A DNA stretch of 64,000 nt from Sphingopyxis granuli NBRC 100800 (GTDB lineage Bacteria > Pseudomonadota > Alphaproteobacteria > Sphingomonadales > Sphingomonadaceae), in NCBI RefSeq assembly GCF_001591045.1, contig NZ_BCUA01000014.1:1-64000 (forward strand), in the 5' to 3' direction. Below, piece by piece: positions 50,218 through 58,831 of this stretch. Position 1 is the first letter of the stretch, and the number at the start of each line of letters is the position of its first letter. The notes under the pieces are model-generated. The model did no database searches, had not been told where the DNA came from, and was given only the letters and a program-made list of their open reading frames with translations. Both the position numbers and the translations under genes were made by a program.

Positions 50218-50793
50218 TCAATCCATGTGCTTGAGGCCGACGCGCAGATAATCCCAGCCGGTGACCAGCGTCAGCACCGCGGCGCCCCATAGCGAGACGA
50301 GCCCGACCGTCTTGATCCACGCCATCGCGGGCAGCGCGCCCGCGAGGATCAGCGCACCGAAAGCGATCAGCTGAAAGGCCGTCTTCCATTTGGCGAGCCG
50401 CGTCACCGGCATCGACACCTGCAGGGTCGCGAGGAATTCGCGCAGTCCCGACACGATGATCTCGCGCAGCAGGATGACCAGCGCCGCGATGACGTGCCAC
50501 CCTTGTATGTCGCGGGTGAAGACGAGCAGCAGAATCACCGCCGCGATCATGATCTTGTCGGCGATCGGATCGAGGAAGATGCCGAGCCGCGACACGGTGC
50601 CGCGCGCCCGCGCCACATAACCGTCAAAATAATCGGTGATGCCCATCAGGCAGTAGAGGCCGAAGGCGAAGGCATAGTCGATCGGCAGCGGCTGGTGGCG
50701 CGCGGCCTCGTGCGCGCCGGGCCACAGCAGGAACAAGAGGATCGGTACCGCAAGGATCCGCGACAATGTCAGAAGGTTCGGAAGGCTGAGCAT
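50218..50793 (-). CDS. pgsA: CDP-diacylglycerol-glycerol-3-phosphate 3-phosphatidyltransferase
   Basis: Makes phosphatidylglycerol phosphate in the inner membrane. The 191-residue protein has the complete CDP-alcohol transferase motif, Asp54-x2-Asp57-Gly-x2-Ala-Arg-x8-Gly71-x3-Asp75-x3-Asp79 (DYFDGYVARARG...). There are about six membrane helices, and the typical start LPNLLTLSRILAVPIL. A much longer open frame continues upstream, but the family start is ATG 50793. Convergent with oxyR and divergent from the lysophospholipid transporter. Confidence 0.96.
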   Translation of the reverse strand: MLSLPNLLTLSRILAVPILLFLLWPGAHEAARHQPLPIDYAFAFGLYCLMGITDYFDGYVARARGTVSRLGIFLDPIADKIMIAAVILLLVFTRDIQGWHVIAALVILLREIIVSGLREFLATLQVSMPVTRLAKWKTAFQLIAFGALILAGALPAMAWIKTVGLVSLWGAAVLTLVTGWDYLRVGLKHMD

Positions 50794-50940
50794 GGTTCCT
50801 GATTCCCGCCCGCAAAGCGCGACTGTTCCAAAATGGGCTTTGACCCGATCTGCCCTAGCCGATAAGTCCCCCGAGCGACAACCGAATTGCCTGCGGCGGC
50901 AGCGTTCGTCGCGCGTTCGGATAACAAGAGTGGGCTTCGC

Positions 50941-52212
50941 ATGACCGGTTCCCTTGCGCTGATGAAGCAACGCCGGTTCCTGCCCCTGTTCGCCACCCAG
51001 TTCCTGAACGCCTTCAACGACAATTTCTACAAGATGGCGATGGTGATCCTCGTCACCTTCACCATCTACAAGGACCCGGAGACCGAGGCGTGGTTCAACG
51101 CGCTGGCGGGCGGGTTGTTTATCCTGCCCTTCTTCCTCTTTTCGGCGCTCGCCGGACAGCTTGCCGACAGCACCGACAAGACCCGGATGATCCGCATCAT
51201 CAAGAGCGCGGAAATCCTGATCATGGTCATCGGCGCGTGCGGCATCTGGCTGCACAATGTCCCGCTGATGCTGCTCGCGCTCTTCTCGATGGGGATGCAC
51301 TCGACCTTCTTCGGTCCGATCAAATATGCGATCCTGCCCCAGCATCTGGAGGCGGACGAGGTGCTCGCGGGTACCGGGTGGGTCGAGGCGGGCACCTATA
51401 TCGCCATCCTCGGCGGCACCATCGTGGGCGGGCTGACGCCGCCGCACATCGCCATTCCCGGCATCGTCGCGGTCGCGGTGATCGGCCGCATCACCGCCAG
51501 CTTCGTGCCGTCGGCCCCGCCCGAGGCCGAAGCGCGGGATTTGGTGATTGATCACAATGTCCTGCGGTCGTCGTGGCAGATTGTCAGTACGACGATGCAT
51601 ATCCCGCGGCTGTTTCTCGCCATCGTGTCGATCAGCTTCTTCTGGGCCATTGGCGCGATTCTCGCCGCGCAGTTCCCGCCGCTGGTCAAGAATGCGCTGG
51701 CGGCCGACAAGACCGTCGCGACGATGTTCACCGCCATCTTCTCGGTCGGGGTCGCGATCGGCTCGATCGTCGTCAACCGCCTGCTCAAGGGGCGCGTGTC
51801 GGCCCGCTATTCGCCGGGGTCGGTGATCGTGATGGGGCTGTTCGTGCTCGACCTCTGGTGGTCGGTGAAGGGCTGGCCGCACCGCGACGGCAGCCTGATG
51901 GACTGGCGCGAGTTCCTGTCGCTGTCGGCGGGCGACCGCATCATTTTCGACCTGCTGGGCATCGCGATCGCGGGCGGGATGTTCGTCGTGCCGCTCTATG
52001 CCTTCCTGACCACGACGGTCGCCAAGTCGCAGACCGCTAGGACGATCGCCGCAAACAACATCGTAAACTCCGGCTTCATGGTCGCCGCGACGTTGCTGCT
52101 AAGCGTACTGATCGGGATCGGCCTCACCATCGACGACACGTTGCTGATGGTCGCGGCGATGTGCCTCGTCTCCGCCTTCCTGGCCTGGCGGCTCCACAAA
52201 GCCTGCGACTAA
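50941..52212 (+). CDS. LplT/Aas-type MFS lysophospholipid transporter
   Basis: A 423-residue major facilitator with about eleven to twelve membrane segments. The opening FLPLFATQFLNAFNDNFYKMA is the hallmark of the LplT and Aas N-terminal family that flips lysophospholipids inward. Aas-type acyltransferase and ligase domains are not fused here and not encoded next to it. The start is ATG 50941. It is divergent from pgsA, so two phospholipid genes share the 147-base intergenic region. The last four bases overlap a small convergent gene. Confidence 0.88.
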   Translation: MTGSLALMKQRRFLPLFATQFLNAFNDNFYKMAMVILVTFTIYKDPETEAWFNALAGGLFILPFFLFSALAGQLADSTDKTRMIRIIKSAEILIMVIGACGIWLHNVPLMLLALFSMGMHSTFFGPIKYAILPQHLEADEVLAGTGWVEAGTYIAILGGTIVGGLTPPHIAIPGIVAVAVIGRITASFVPSAPPEAEARDLVIDHNVLRSSWQIVSTTMHIPRLFLAIVSISFFWAIGAILAAQFPPLVKNALAADKTVATMFTAIFSVGVAIGSIVVNRLLKGRVSARYSPGSVIVMGLFVLDLWWSVKGWPHRDGSLMDWREFLSLSAGDRIIFDLLGIAIAGGMFVVPLYAFLTTTVAKSQTARTIAANNIVNSGFMVAATLLLSVLIGIGLTIDDTLLMVAAMCLVSAFLAWRLHKACD

Positions 52213-52445
52213 AGCAGGAACATCATCGTCGCGGTGAAGAAGATCGCGAAGCTTTCGAGGAACAGCCGCAGGTCGCTTCCGCCATCAAACATCGAGTGCG
52301 GCCGGCGCTGCGCGGCTAGCGCGGCACGCAGTTCGCCCTGCCAGTCGCTCGGCGCGGCCAGCCGGGCGATCGCGACCTGACGCACGCCGTGCGCGCGCAC
52401 GCGGCCACGGATGTCGATGCGTTCGTCGGAGTCGAGTCGATCCAT
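52209..52445 (-). CDS. Small tail-anchored-like membrane protein, unknown
   Basis: A 78-residue protein with an acidic/basic N-terminal 55 residues (MDRLDSDERIDIRGRVRAHG) and one C-terminal hydrophobic segment, FLESFAIFFTATMMFLL, ending at the stop. Composition and codon use fit a real gene, and its 3' end overlaps the transporter gene by only four bases. No family recognised. The ribosome site is weak (GCGGC before ATG), so confidence is moderate. Confidence 0.6.
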   Translation of the reverse strand: MDRLDSDERIDIRGRVRAHGVRQVAIARLAAPSDWQGELRAALAAQRRPHSMFDGGSDLRLFLESFAIFFTATMMFLL

Positions 52446-52507
52446 GCCGCAACGCTAGGAAATCCCTAACGGCCGGGTAAGGTTAAAAGAGCGTTAACGC
52501 GCGCGCT

Positions 52508-52522
52508 GTCCCGCGACGGGAC
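52508..52522 (-). terminator. Hairpin after the RNase T2 gene
   Basis: GTCCCG, CGA, CGGGAC forms a six-base-pair stem with a three-base loop ten bases past the stop of the minus-strand RNase gene. A CTCTTTT stretch follows about 20 bases further. Weak terminator candidate. Confidence 0.4.
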
Positions 52523-52531
52523 GCCGCCGCC

Positions 52532-53248
52532 TCAACGCGGCGGGCGGATTCGGACCGAGCGGCGGTCGCTGGCGCCCGCTTGAAACGGCTCGCATCGCTG
52601 CGGGCGCATGCGCGGCCCAAGGCACAGGCGCACCTCGTCGAGCCAGCCGTCGCGATCGATCGCCACCGCGACCATCGGCGCGGCAATGCCCTTGTTGGCG
52701 GTGGCGAAGGATTGGCGGATGGTTTGCGCGGTTTGTGGCGTTGCGGCGAGCGCCGCCATGTCGGGAAAGCGCACCGCGCCGAACAATATCTCGGCGGCGC
52801 GGAAATAGGCGGCGGGGTGCGGGCTCATGCAGGTGCCGTGCTTCGCCCATTCGTGCTGGAGGAGTTGCGCCGACGGCGTCATGCACAGATGGCGGCGCAG
52901 CACCGGCGCGGGCACGACCTTCGCCGGACGGCACCATTGCGGATAGGCGGGCCCGTCGGCTTCGGGCCACAGGCCGTGCAGCACCCAGCCGAAGCGGCCG
53001 CCCTCGCCCGAACATTGGAAGCGGTCGCGCGCGCCCTTCGGATCGCGGACGCGCGCGCAATGCTGCGGCGACCAGCTCATGGCGAGCAGATAGCCGCCGA
53101 TCTTCGGCGTACGCACCGGCTCGCCGCGCGGCGGCTTTTCCACGCGCGGAACGGGGATGCGGTCGGGAATCGTGCAGGCGGGCGCCCGGGCCTGGGCGAC
53201 GGCAGGGAACAGCGCCAGGGTCAGCGCGACGGCGCTAGGCCAGCGCAA
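52532..53248 (-). CDS. Ribonuclease T2 family protein, exported
   Basis: An endoribonuclease of the RNase T2 fold, 238 residues, with a signal peptide ending AVAQA (residues 1-20). The two catalytic segments are present: FGWVLHGLWPE (His91) and QHEWAKHGTC (His132, Glu133, His137). Several cysteines suit a disulfide-bonded periplasmic enzyme, like E. coli RNase I. The start overlaps the end of nadC by 14 bases, so it is probably co-transcribed with nadC. Confidence 0.93.
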   Translation of the reverse strand: MRWPSAVALTLALFPAVAQARAPACTIPDRIPVPRVEKPPRGEPVRTPKIGGYLLAMSWSPQHCARVRDPKGARDRFQCSGEGGRFGWVLHGLWPEADGPAYPQWCRPAKVVPAPVLRRHLCMTPSAQLLQHEWAKHGTCMSPHPAAYFRAAEILFGAVRFPDMAALAATPQTAQTIRQSFATANKGIAAPMVAVAIDRDGWLDEVRLCLGPRMRPQRCEPFQAGASDRRSVRIRPPR

Positions 53249-54083
53249 AGTCGAGCCCGATATCGGCGGCGGGCGCCGACTGGGTCAGCCGGCCGACCGA
53301 GACATAGGTGACGCCGGTCGCGCCGATCGCGCCGATGGTGTCGAGCGTCACGCCGCCCGACGCTTCGGTCGGGACGCGCCCCGCGACGATGGCGACGGCC
53401 TCGCGAAGCTGGCCGGGGGCCATGTTGTCGAGCAGCAGATGCGTCGCGCCCGCTTCGAGCGCGGGGGCGACCTGATCGACGCGGTCGACCTCGACGATGA
53501 TGGTCGCAATCCCGGCCGCGACGGCACGGCGCACCGCTTCCTCGACCGACCCGGCGACCGCGACATGATTGTCCTTGATCATCGCGGCGTCCCACAATCC
53601 CATGCGGTGATTGGTCGCGCCGCCCATGCGCGTCGCATATTTTTCGAGGATGCGCAGGCCGGGAATCGTCTTGCGCGTATCGAGCAGCACCGCGCCCGTC
53701 CCGGCGAGCGCATCGACATAATGGCGGGTCATCGTCGCGATTCCCGACAGATGCTGAACGCTGTTCAGCGCCGAACGCTCTGCGGTGAGCATCGCGCGCG
53801 CATTGCCCGACAGGCGCATGAGCGGCGTCCCCGGCGCCACCTGCGCGCCCTCCTCCACCAGTATCTCGATCGTCATTGCCGGATCGAGTGCGCGGAAGAA
53901 GCGTTCGGCGATCGGCAGGCCGGCGACGGCGATCGCGTCGCGGCTGTTCATCACGCCATCGAAACGCGCGTCGGCGGGGATCACCGCCTGCGAAGTTATG
54001 TCGCCGCCGCTGCCGAGATCCTCGGCAAGCGTGGCGCGGACGAAGGCGTCGAGGTCGAAGCCGGGAAGCGTGAAATCGGTCAT
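53235..54083 (-). CDS. nadC: Nicotinate-nucleotide pyrophosphorylase (quinolinate phosphoribosyltransferase)
   Basis: Converts quinolinate and phosphoribosyl pyrophosphate to nicotinate mononucleotide in NAD synthesis. The 282-residue protein has FVRATLAEDLGSGGDIT, the substrate-binding RSALNSVQHLSGIAT, LLDTRKTIPGLRILEKYA, and IKDNHV. The later VEVDRVDQ and SGGVTLDTI are standard. The start is ATG 54083 with GGGGG upstream; a frame extension to 54131 has no support. NadA and NadB are not present nearby. Confidence 0.96.
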   Translation of the reverse strand: MTDFTLPGFDLDAFVRATLAEDLGSGGDITSQAVIPADARFDGVMNSRDAIAVAGLPIAERFFRALDPAMTIEILVEEGAQVAPGTPLMRLSGNARAMLTAERSALNSVQHLSGIATMTRHYVDALAGTGAVLLDTRKTIPGLRILEKYATRMGGATNHRMGLWDAAMIKDNHVAVAGSVEEAVRRAVAAGIATIIVEVDRVDQVAPALEAGATHLLLDNMAPGQLREAVAIVAGRVPTEASGGVTLDTIGAIGATGVTYVSVGRLTQSAPAADIGLDFALA

Positions 54084-54143
54084 GGCCCCCGCGATAGTGG
54101 CTGGGCGGGGCAAATCAACTCGATGTTGCATCTTTCGGACGCA

Positions 54144-54169
54144 GCTCCCTCCCGCAGGCGGGAGGGAGC
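54144..54169 (-). terminator. Palindrome between nadC and the cyclophilin gene
   Basis: GCTCCCTCCCGC, AG, GCGGGAGGGAGC is a 26-base inverted repeat just downstream of the minus-strand cyclophilin stop. It has the same CCTCCCGC core as the family B outer hairpins and may be a solo hairpin from that family acting as a terminator. Confidence 0.6.
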
Positions 54170-54179
54170 GGACGCCGAT

Positions 54180-54629
54180 TCAGGCCACCGTCGCCTTGAC
54201 GATCTTGCCCGGCTCGCGCGGCGGTTCACCCTTGGGCAGGGCGTCGACATTCTCCATGCCCTCGATCACCTCGCCCCAGACGGTGTACTGGTTGTCGAGG
54301 AAACGGGCGTCCTCGAAACAGATGAAGAACTGGCTGTTCGCGCTGTTCGGATTCTGCGCGCGCGCCATCGAGCAGACGCCGCGCACGTGCGGTTCGGCGT
54401 TGAATTCGGCCGGCAGGTCGGGAAGCGTGCTGCCGCCCATGCCGGTGCCGGTCGGATCGCCGCCCTGCGCCATGAAACCGGGGATCACGCGGTGAAAGAC
54501 GACGCCGTCGTAGAAGCCGTCTTTCGCGAGCGTCGTGATGCGCTCGACATGCTGGGGGGCGAGGTCGGGGCGCAGGCGGATGACGACATCGCCGGTCGAC
54601 AGCGACAGGGTAAGGGTCTGTTCGGACAT
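54180..54629 (-). CDS. Peptidylprolyl isomerase, cyclophilin type
   Basis: A cytosolic cyclophilin of 149 residues accelerating proline isomerisation. Motifs FHRVIPGFMAQGGDPTGTG, FNAEPHVRGVCSMARAQNPNSANSQFFICF (residues 75-104), and WGEVIEGMENVD are conserved, including the active-site Arg in FHRV and the Phe/Gln of the binding pocket. No signal peptide. Ribosome site AGGAG lies eight bases before ATG 54629. Divergent from mgtE. Confidence 0.95.
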   Translation of the reverse strand: MSEQTLTLSLSTGDVVIRLRPDLAPQHVERITTLAKDGFYDGVVFHRVIPGFMAQGGDPTGTGMGGSTLPDLPAEFNAEPHVRGVCSMARAQNPNSANSQFFICFEDARFLDNQYTVWGEVIEGMENVDALPKGEPPREPGKIVKATVA

Positions 54630-54809
54630 AGGGAGGCTCCTGTGAGTGGTTTGCCAGCGCCATAGCGGGCACCGGCCGCGATGCCACGCATTAATTGCGG
54701 TCCGGACCCGCCGCAGCGCGTGCGCGGCGTTGCCATTACCCGGTTCGCGGACTAGGGGGAGGATCGGCCCGCCGGCGACGAGCGCCCGCAAGCAACAGGG
54801 AGGACCGCG

Positions 54810-56273
54810 ATGGACAAACGCGAAGAATCCCTGCCCCCCCATGACGCCCCGACCGCGACCATCGACGACCGCGAGCATGATCGCGATCCCGCGCCGCGCG
54901 AAGCCGAGACCGAGCTCGACGAGGACGACCGGCTGAGGCCCGAATTCGTTCGCGACGTCATCGACCTGGTCGAGGCGGGCGAGGATGAGGCGGCGCGCGA
55001 GCGCATCGGCCGCCTGCACCCCGCCGACATCGCCGACCTGTTCGAGCTAGTATCGGACGAGGATCGGCCGTCGCTCGCCCGCGTCCTCGGCGACATGCTG
55101 TCCCCCGACGTGCTCGCCGAGATGAACGAGCATGTGCGCGAGGGGCTGATCGACCTGCTCGCGCCCGAACAGGTCGCCGAGATCGCGTCCGAACTCGACA
55201 CCGACGACGCGGTCGCGATCATCGAGGATCTGGAGGAAGAGGAACAGCAGGCGGTCCTCGACGCGATGGAGCCCGAGGACCGGGCCGCGATCGAAGAGGC
55301 GCTGTCCTATCCCGAGGAGAGCGCCGGGCGCCTGATGCAGCGCGAGTTCGTCGCGGTGGCCGAGCATGTCACCGTCGGCGACGTCATCGACCGGCTGCGC
55401 GAGGATCGCGAACTGCCGACCGATTTCTGGGAAATCTTCGTCGTCGACCCGATGCATCGCCCGGTCGGCACCTGTCAGCTCAGCTGGATCATGCGCACCC
55501 CGCGCGACATCGCGATCGGCGACGTGATGAAGCGCGAGCAGACGCTGATTCCGGTCGACATGGATCAGGAAGAAGTCGCGCTGCGCTTCCAGAAATATGC
55601 GCTGATTTCGGCCGCGGTCGTCGACCGCGCGGGCCGCCTGGTCGGCGTGATCACCGTCGACGACGTCGTCCACATCATCCAGGAAGAAGCGGGCGAGGAC
55701 ATATTGCGGCTGTCAGGCGCCGGCGACGGCGACATCAACGAGCCGATCCGCGAAACCTACAGCGCGCGCGTGCGCTGGCTGATCGCCAATCTGGGCACCG
55801 CGCTCGTCGCATCGAGCATCGTCGGGATGTTCGGCGGCGCGATCGAACATATGGTCGCGCTCGCGGCGCTGATGCCGATCGTCGCCGGGGTCGGCGGCAA
55901 TGCGGGCACGCAGACGCTGGCCGTCACCGTCCGCGCGCTGGCGATGAACCAGCTCACCGATTCGAACAGCTGGCGCGCGGTGTTCCGCGAAATCAAGATC
56001 GCGCTGCTCAACGGCGGGACGATCGCGCTGATCGCCGGGACCGCCACGGCATTATGGTTCGCCAATCCGGGGCTCGGCGGGGTGATCGCCGCGGCGATGA
56101 TCGTCAACATCTTCGTCGCCGGGGTCGCCGGGGTCGCAATCCCGCTGCTGCTCGACCGGCTCGATCAGGACCCGGCGGTCGCCAGTTCGATCTTCGTCAC
56201 CATGACCACCGATTCGATGGGGTTTCTGGCATTCCTGGGGCTCGCGGTGGCAAGCGGGCTCACCACGCTCTGA
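54810..56273 (+). CDS. mgtE: Magnesium transporter MgtE
   Basis: A dimeric magnesium channel of the inner membrane, 487 residues. An acidic leader (1-50) precedes the MgtE_N helical domain (50-150, with repeated LLAPEQVAEIASELDTDDAV), then two CBS domains (about 160-290) and five membrane helices (310-487) with the pore segment PIVAGVGGNAGTQTLAVTVRALA. The many acidic residues at the N domain/CBS interface fit the known magnesium-gating site. AGGGAGG lies upstream of the ATG. A hairpin candidate follows the gene. Confidence 0.96.
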   Translation: MDKREESLPPHDAPTATIDDREHDRDPAPREAETELDEDDRLRPEFVRDVIDLVEAGEDEAARERIGRLHPADIADLFELVSDEDRPSLARVLGDMLSPDVLAEMNEHVREGLIDLLAPEQVAEIASELDTDDAVAIIEDLEEEEQQAVLDAMEPEDRAAIEEALSYPEESAGRLMQREFVAVAEHVTVGDVIDRLREDRELPTDFWEIFVVDPMHRPVGTCQLSWIMRTPRDIAIGDVMKREQTLIPVDMDQEEVALRFQKYALISAAVVDRAGRLVGVITVDDVVHIIQEEAGEDILRLSGAGDGDINEPIRETYSARVRWLIANLGTALVASSIVGMFGGAIEHMVALAALMPIVAGVGGNAGTQTLAVTVRALAMNQLTDSNSWRAVFREIKIALLNGGTIALIAGTATALWFANPGLGGVIAAAMIVNIFVAGVAGVAIPLLLDRLDQDPAVASSIFVTMTTDSMGFLAFLGLAVASGLTTL

Positions 56274-56302
56274 CATCGACATCGGGACTCCACGCGGCGA
56301 AC

Positions 56303-56362
56303 CCACGCGATGCGAAACCACGCGATGCGAAGCCGCGCGATGCAAAGCCACGCGATTCTGGG
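56303..56362. repeat. 15-bp tandem repeat, four units
   Basis: Four adjacent 15-base units: CCACGCGATGCGAAA, CCACGCGATGCGAAG, CCGCGCGATGCAAAG and CCACGCGATTCTGGG. The first three differ by few bases and the last has decayed. It lies in the leader region between mgtE and the entericidin-like gene. Confidence 0.85.
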
Positions 56363-56397
56363 ATTTCCGGAAAAATTTTCATCCCGACACTTTTTTC

Positions 56398-56427
56398 GGG
56401 AACTCCCGCCCCATTCACGGGTTTCCC
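56398..56427 (+). terminator. Terminator candidate after mgtE
   Basis: GGGAA and CCCG pair with CGGG and TTCCC around a nine-base loop (CCCCATTCA region), followed by TTT. About 125 bases past the mgtE stop. Could end the mgtE transcript or act within a leader. Confidence 0.45.
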
Positions 56428-56473
56428 TTTCGAGCAGCGGTCAACGCCCCCCCGCAGCGCTGCTCAGCAACAT

Positions 56474-56523
56474 TGGCCCGGCCCGCATTCCCTCCCCCCC
56501 CTCGAAGCGTGCCGGGCCATTTT
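56474..56523 (+). terminator. Leader hairpin with T-run before the entericidin-like gene
   Basis: TGGCCCGGC (56474-56482) and GCCGGGCCA (56511-56519) form a nine-base-pair stem followed by TTTT. The 28-base loop is C-rich (CCTCCCCCCC) and could pair with the downstream ribosome site GAGG. This layout can work as an attenuator or simply as a terminator for upstream transcription. Confidence 0.55.
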
Positions 56524-56548
56524 GCATCAAGACCCGTAGAGGTGGAAA

Positions 56549-56680
56549 ATGACGACGCGTAACCGTGCTATCCTTCTTGCCCTGCTTGCCAGCTTTCTGG
56601 TCGCTGCCTGCAATACGGTGAAAGGGGTCGGCCGCGACATCGAGTCGGTCGGCCAGGCCGGCAGCGACGCCATCCACTGA
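56549..56680 (+). CDS. Entericidin-like small lipoprotein
   Basis: A 43-residue lipoprotein too short for routine calls. The signal MTTRNRAILLALLASFLVAA is followed by Cys21. The mature peptide CNTVKGVGRDIESVGQAG is the pattern of the entericidin A/B family (CNTxxGxGxDxxxxGxA). In E. coli these form a toxin-antidote lipoprotein pair; here only one is seen, so it may have another envelope role. TAGAGGTGGA precedes the ATG. Converges with tatC, 20 bases away. Confidence 0.87.
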   Translation: MTTRNRAILLALLASFLVAACNTVKGVGRDIESVGQAGSDAIH

Positions 56681-56699
56681 TCGGCGGGAAGCTTACCCC

Positions 56700-57509
56700 C
56701 TATGCCTCTTCGAGAGGTTCGACAGGCGCCGTTTCGGCGCCTGTCTTGCGTCGGCGCTGGGTGAACCAGATCGCGAACAGCGACAGTTCGTAGAGAAAGA
56801 CCAGCGGTACCGCGAGCAGCAGCTGGCTCAATATGTCGGGCGGCGTGAAGACCGCCGCGACCGCGAACGCCGCGACGATCATGTAGCGGCGCGCCGAGAC
56901 GAGTTGCTCGCGCGTCACCAGCCCCGACCGTTCGAGCAGCATCAGCAGGATCGGCAGCAGGAAAGCGATGCCGAACGCCATGATGAACTGCATGATGAAG
57001 CTGAGGTAATTGCCGACCGATGGCAGCGCCTCCTGCATCACGCCGCCGATCTCTCCCTGATAGCCGAGCAGGAATTTGAGCGCGATCGGCACGGTGATGA
57101 AATAGGCGAAGCAGGCGCCGACCGCGAACAGCACCGGGGTCGCGAACAGAAAGGGCAGCAGCGCACGCTTTTCCTTGCGGTAGAGGCCGGGCGCGACGAA
57201 TTTCCAGAGCTGGTTGGCGATCACCGGGAAGGCGATCATCATCGCCGCGAACAGCGCGACCTTGATCTCGACGAAGAAGGCCTCGAAAAGCTGGGTATAG
57301 ATCAGCTTGCCCTGCCCCGCCGCGACGAGCGGATGGACGAGGACCCCGAAGATCGGGCGCGCGAAATAGAGGCAGACCCCGAAAGCGAGCCCGATCGCCA
57401 CCAGCGATTTGAGCAGGCGCGAACGCAATTCGATCAGATGGTCGAGCAGCGGCATCTTGCCGCCGGCACCATCCTCGTCATCGGCGGTCACGGGGGCCTC
57501 GACGGTCAT
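56700..57509 (-). CDS. tatC: Sec-independent protein translocase TatC
   Basis: The substrate-recognition subunit of the Tat pathway for folded proteins; 269 residues and six membrane helices. The N-terminal MPLLDHLIELRSRL motif, FVAPGLYRKEKRALLPF, and the TPPD-containing loop AVFTPPDILSQ match the family. The cytosolic tail is short and acidic. The start overlaps tatB by four bases (ATGA). Confidence 0.96.
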   Translation of the reverse strand: MTVEAPVTADDEDGAGGKMPLLDHLIELRSRLLKSLVAIGLAFGVCLYFARPIFGVLVHPLVAAGQGKLIYTQLFEAFFVEIKVALFAAMMIAFPVIANQLWKFVAPGLYRKEKRALLPFLFATPVLFAVGACFAYFITVPIALKFLLGYQGEIGGVMQEALPSVGNYLSFIMQFIMAFGIAFLLPILLMLLERSGLVTREQLVSARRYMIVAAFAVAAVFTPPDILSQLLLAVPLVFLYELSLFAIWFTQRRRKTGAETAPVEPLEEA

Positions 57510-57946
57510 GGCAGCGGTCCGCCCGGCGGCGGCACTTCGTGCGTTTCGCGCGGCGTTTCGGGCTTTGTGGTTGCGGCGGCGTGATCGGGATTTTCGGGAG
57601 CGGGGCTATCGGGTCCGGGGCTATCAGGTCCGGCGCCCGCGTCGTCGCCCTTCGCCTCCGGAGGCAGCGTCGTCGCCGGAAGCATCGTCGGCGCGTCGAC
57701 GCCGTCGATATTCGGAAATTCGCGCATGATCGCTTCATTCTGCGCGCGCCACTGCTTTTCGAGTTCCTCGAGTTCGGCCTCGCGCATCATCGTGTCGAGC
57801 CCGGCGCGAAAATGGCGCGCCATGCCGCGCGCCTTGCCGACCCACTTGCCGACGAAGCGCATCGCCTTGGGCAGGTCCTTCGGGCCGATGACGACCAGGG
57901 CCACCACCACGACGAGCAGCAACTCGGTCGGTGCAACGTCAAACAT
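57506..57946 (-). CDS. tatB: Sec-independent protein translocase TatB
   Basis: Partner of TatC in signal-peptide recognition. 146 residues: membrane helix TELLLVVVVALVVIGPKDLP with the conserved Glu8 near its start, amphipathic helix KAMRFVGKWVGKARGMARHF, then a long Pro/Asp-rich tail. Between tatA and tatC on the minus strand. Confidence 0.94.
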   Translation of the reverse strand: MFDVAPTELLLVVVVALVVIGPKDLPKAMRFVGKWVGKARGMARHFRAGLDTMMREAELEELEKQWRAQNEAIMREFPNIDGVDAPTMLPATTLPPEAKGDDAGAGPDSPGPDSPAPENPDHAAATTKPETPRETHEVPPPGGPLP

Positions 57947-57984
57947 GGCTCAACCCAATCCCGCGCCGGTCGTAACGGCCGGGG

Positions 57985-58212
57985 TCAGCGGTTTTCGGTT
58001 TCGGCTGTCGGGGTCGGCGTCGCGTCGGGCGACCGCTGTCCGTCGATCTGCCGCGGCGCGGGGCGCGCCTCGTCGTCGTCGGCCATGCCCTTCTTGAAGC
58101 TCTTTATGCCCTTGGCAACATCGCCCATCATGTCGGAAAAACGGCCCTTGCCGAACAGCAGCAGGACGAGAATCCCGACCACCAGCCAGTGCCAGATGCT
58201 GAAGCTACCCAT
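57985..58212 (-). CDS. tatA: Sec-independent protein translocase TatA
   Basis: The pore-forming Tat subunit, 75 residues. Membrane helix [16 protein letters not shown], the conserved FGKGRF hinge, and amphipathic helix [18 protein letters not shown] are all present. The C-terminal tail is acidic. It lies 25 bases after scpB and 38 bases before tatB. Confidence 0.95.
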   Translation of the reverse strand: MGSFSIWHWLVVGILVLLLFGKGRFSDMMGDVAKGIKSFKKGMADDDEARPAPRQIDGQRSPDATPTPTAETENR

Positions 58213-58237
58213 CTATCGTCTCCTTGAGGTGCCTCAT

Positions 58238-58831
58238 CTAGGCATCTTCGCCGTCTTTGACTAGGTCCAGCTCGTCCATCGCCGCTTCGAAAGCAAGGTC
58301 GACGGGGTCGAGCAGGCCCGCGGCACGCAAATCCTCGATCCCCGGCAAATCCTTCCGGCTCGCCAGCCCGAAATGCTGGAGGAAGGCGTCGGTGGTCCGG
58401 TAGATCAGCGGCCGGCCGGGCACTTCGCGCCGCCCCGCGGGGGCGATCCATTCGGCCTCCATCAGCACGTCGAGCGTGCCTTTCGACGTCTGGACGCCGC
58501 GGATCGCCTCGATCTCCGCGCGGCTGACCGGCTCGTGATAGGCGACGATCGCGAGGACCTCGGCCGCGGCGCGCGACAGCTTGCGCGGGTCGTCGCGTTC
58601 GCGGCGGAGCAGGTGGGCGAGGTCGGCCGGGGTCTGAAAATGCCAGTGGCCGCCGCGCTCGACCAGTTCGATGCCGCTGCCGGCGTGACGCTCCGCGATC
58701 GCCGCGACGATCGCGCGCACCGCGCCCGGCGTCGTCTCGCCGCCGAGGCGCGCCGCGACCTGCCGCGCGTCGAGCGCCTCGTCGCTGGCGAACAGCATCG
58801 CCTCTATCGCGCGTTCGAGGTCGTCGATCAT
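58238..58831 (-). CDS. scpB: Segregation and condensation protein B
   Basis: A winged-helix accessory of the Smc condensin complex, 197 residues. Family segments are AIEAMLFASDEALDARQVAARL, LSRAAAEVLAIVAYHEPVSRAEIEAIRG, and LIYRTTDAFLQHFGL. It overlaps scpA by ATGA, so the two partner proteins are translationally coupled. Confidence 0.95.
   Translation of the reverse strand: MIDDLERAIEAMLFASDEALDARQVAARLGGETTPGAVRAIVAAIAERHAGSGIELVERGGHWHFQTPADLAHLLRRERDDPRKLSRAAAEVLAIVAYHEPVSRAEIEAIRGVQTSKGTLDVLMEAEWIAPAGRREVPGRPLIYRTTDAFLQHFGLASRKDLPGIEDLRAAGLLDPVDLAFEAAMDELDLVKDGEDA

Noticed and set aside
54180-55019. Longer version of the cyclophilin starting at 55019
   Set aside because: The extension is antisense to mgtE. 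The family start at 54629 has a good ribosome site.
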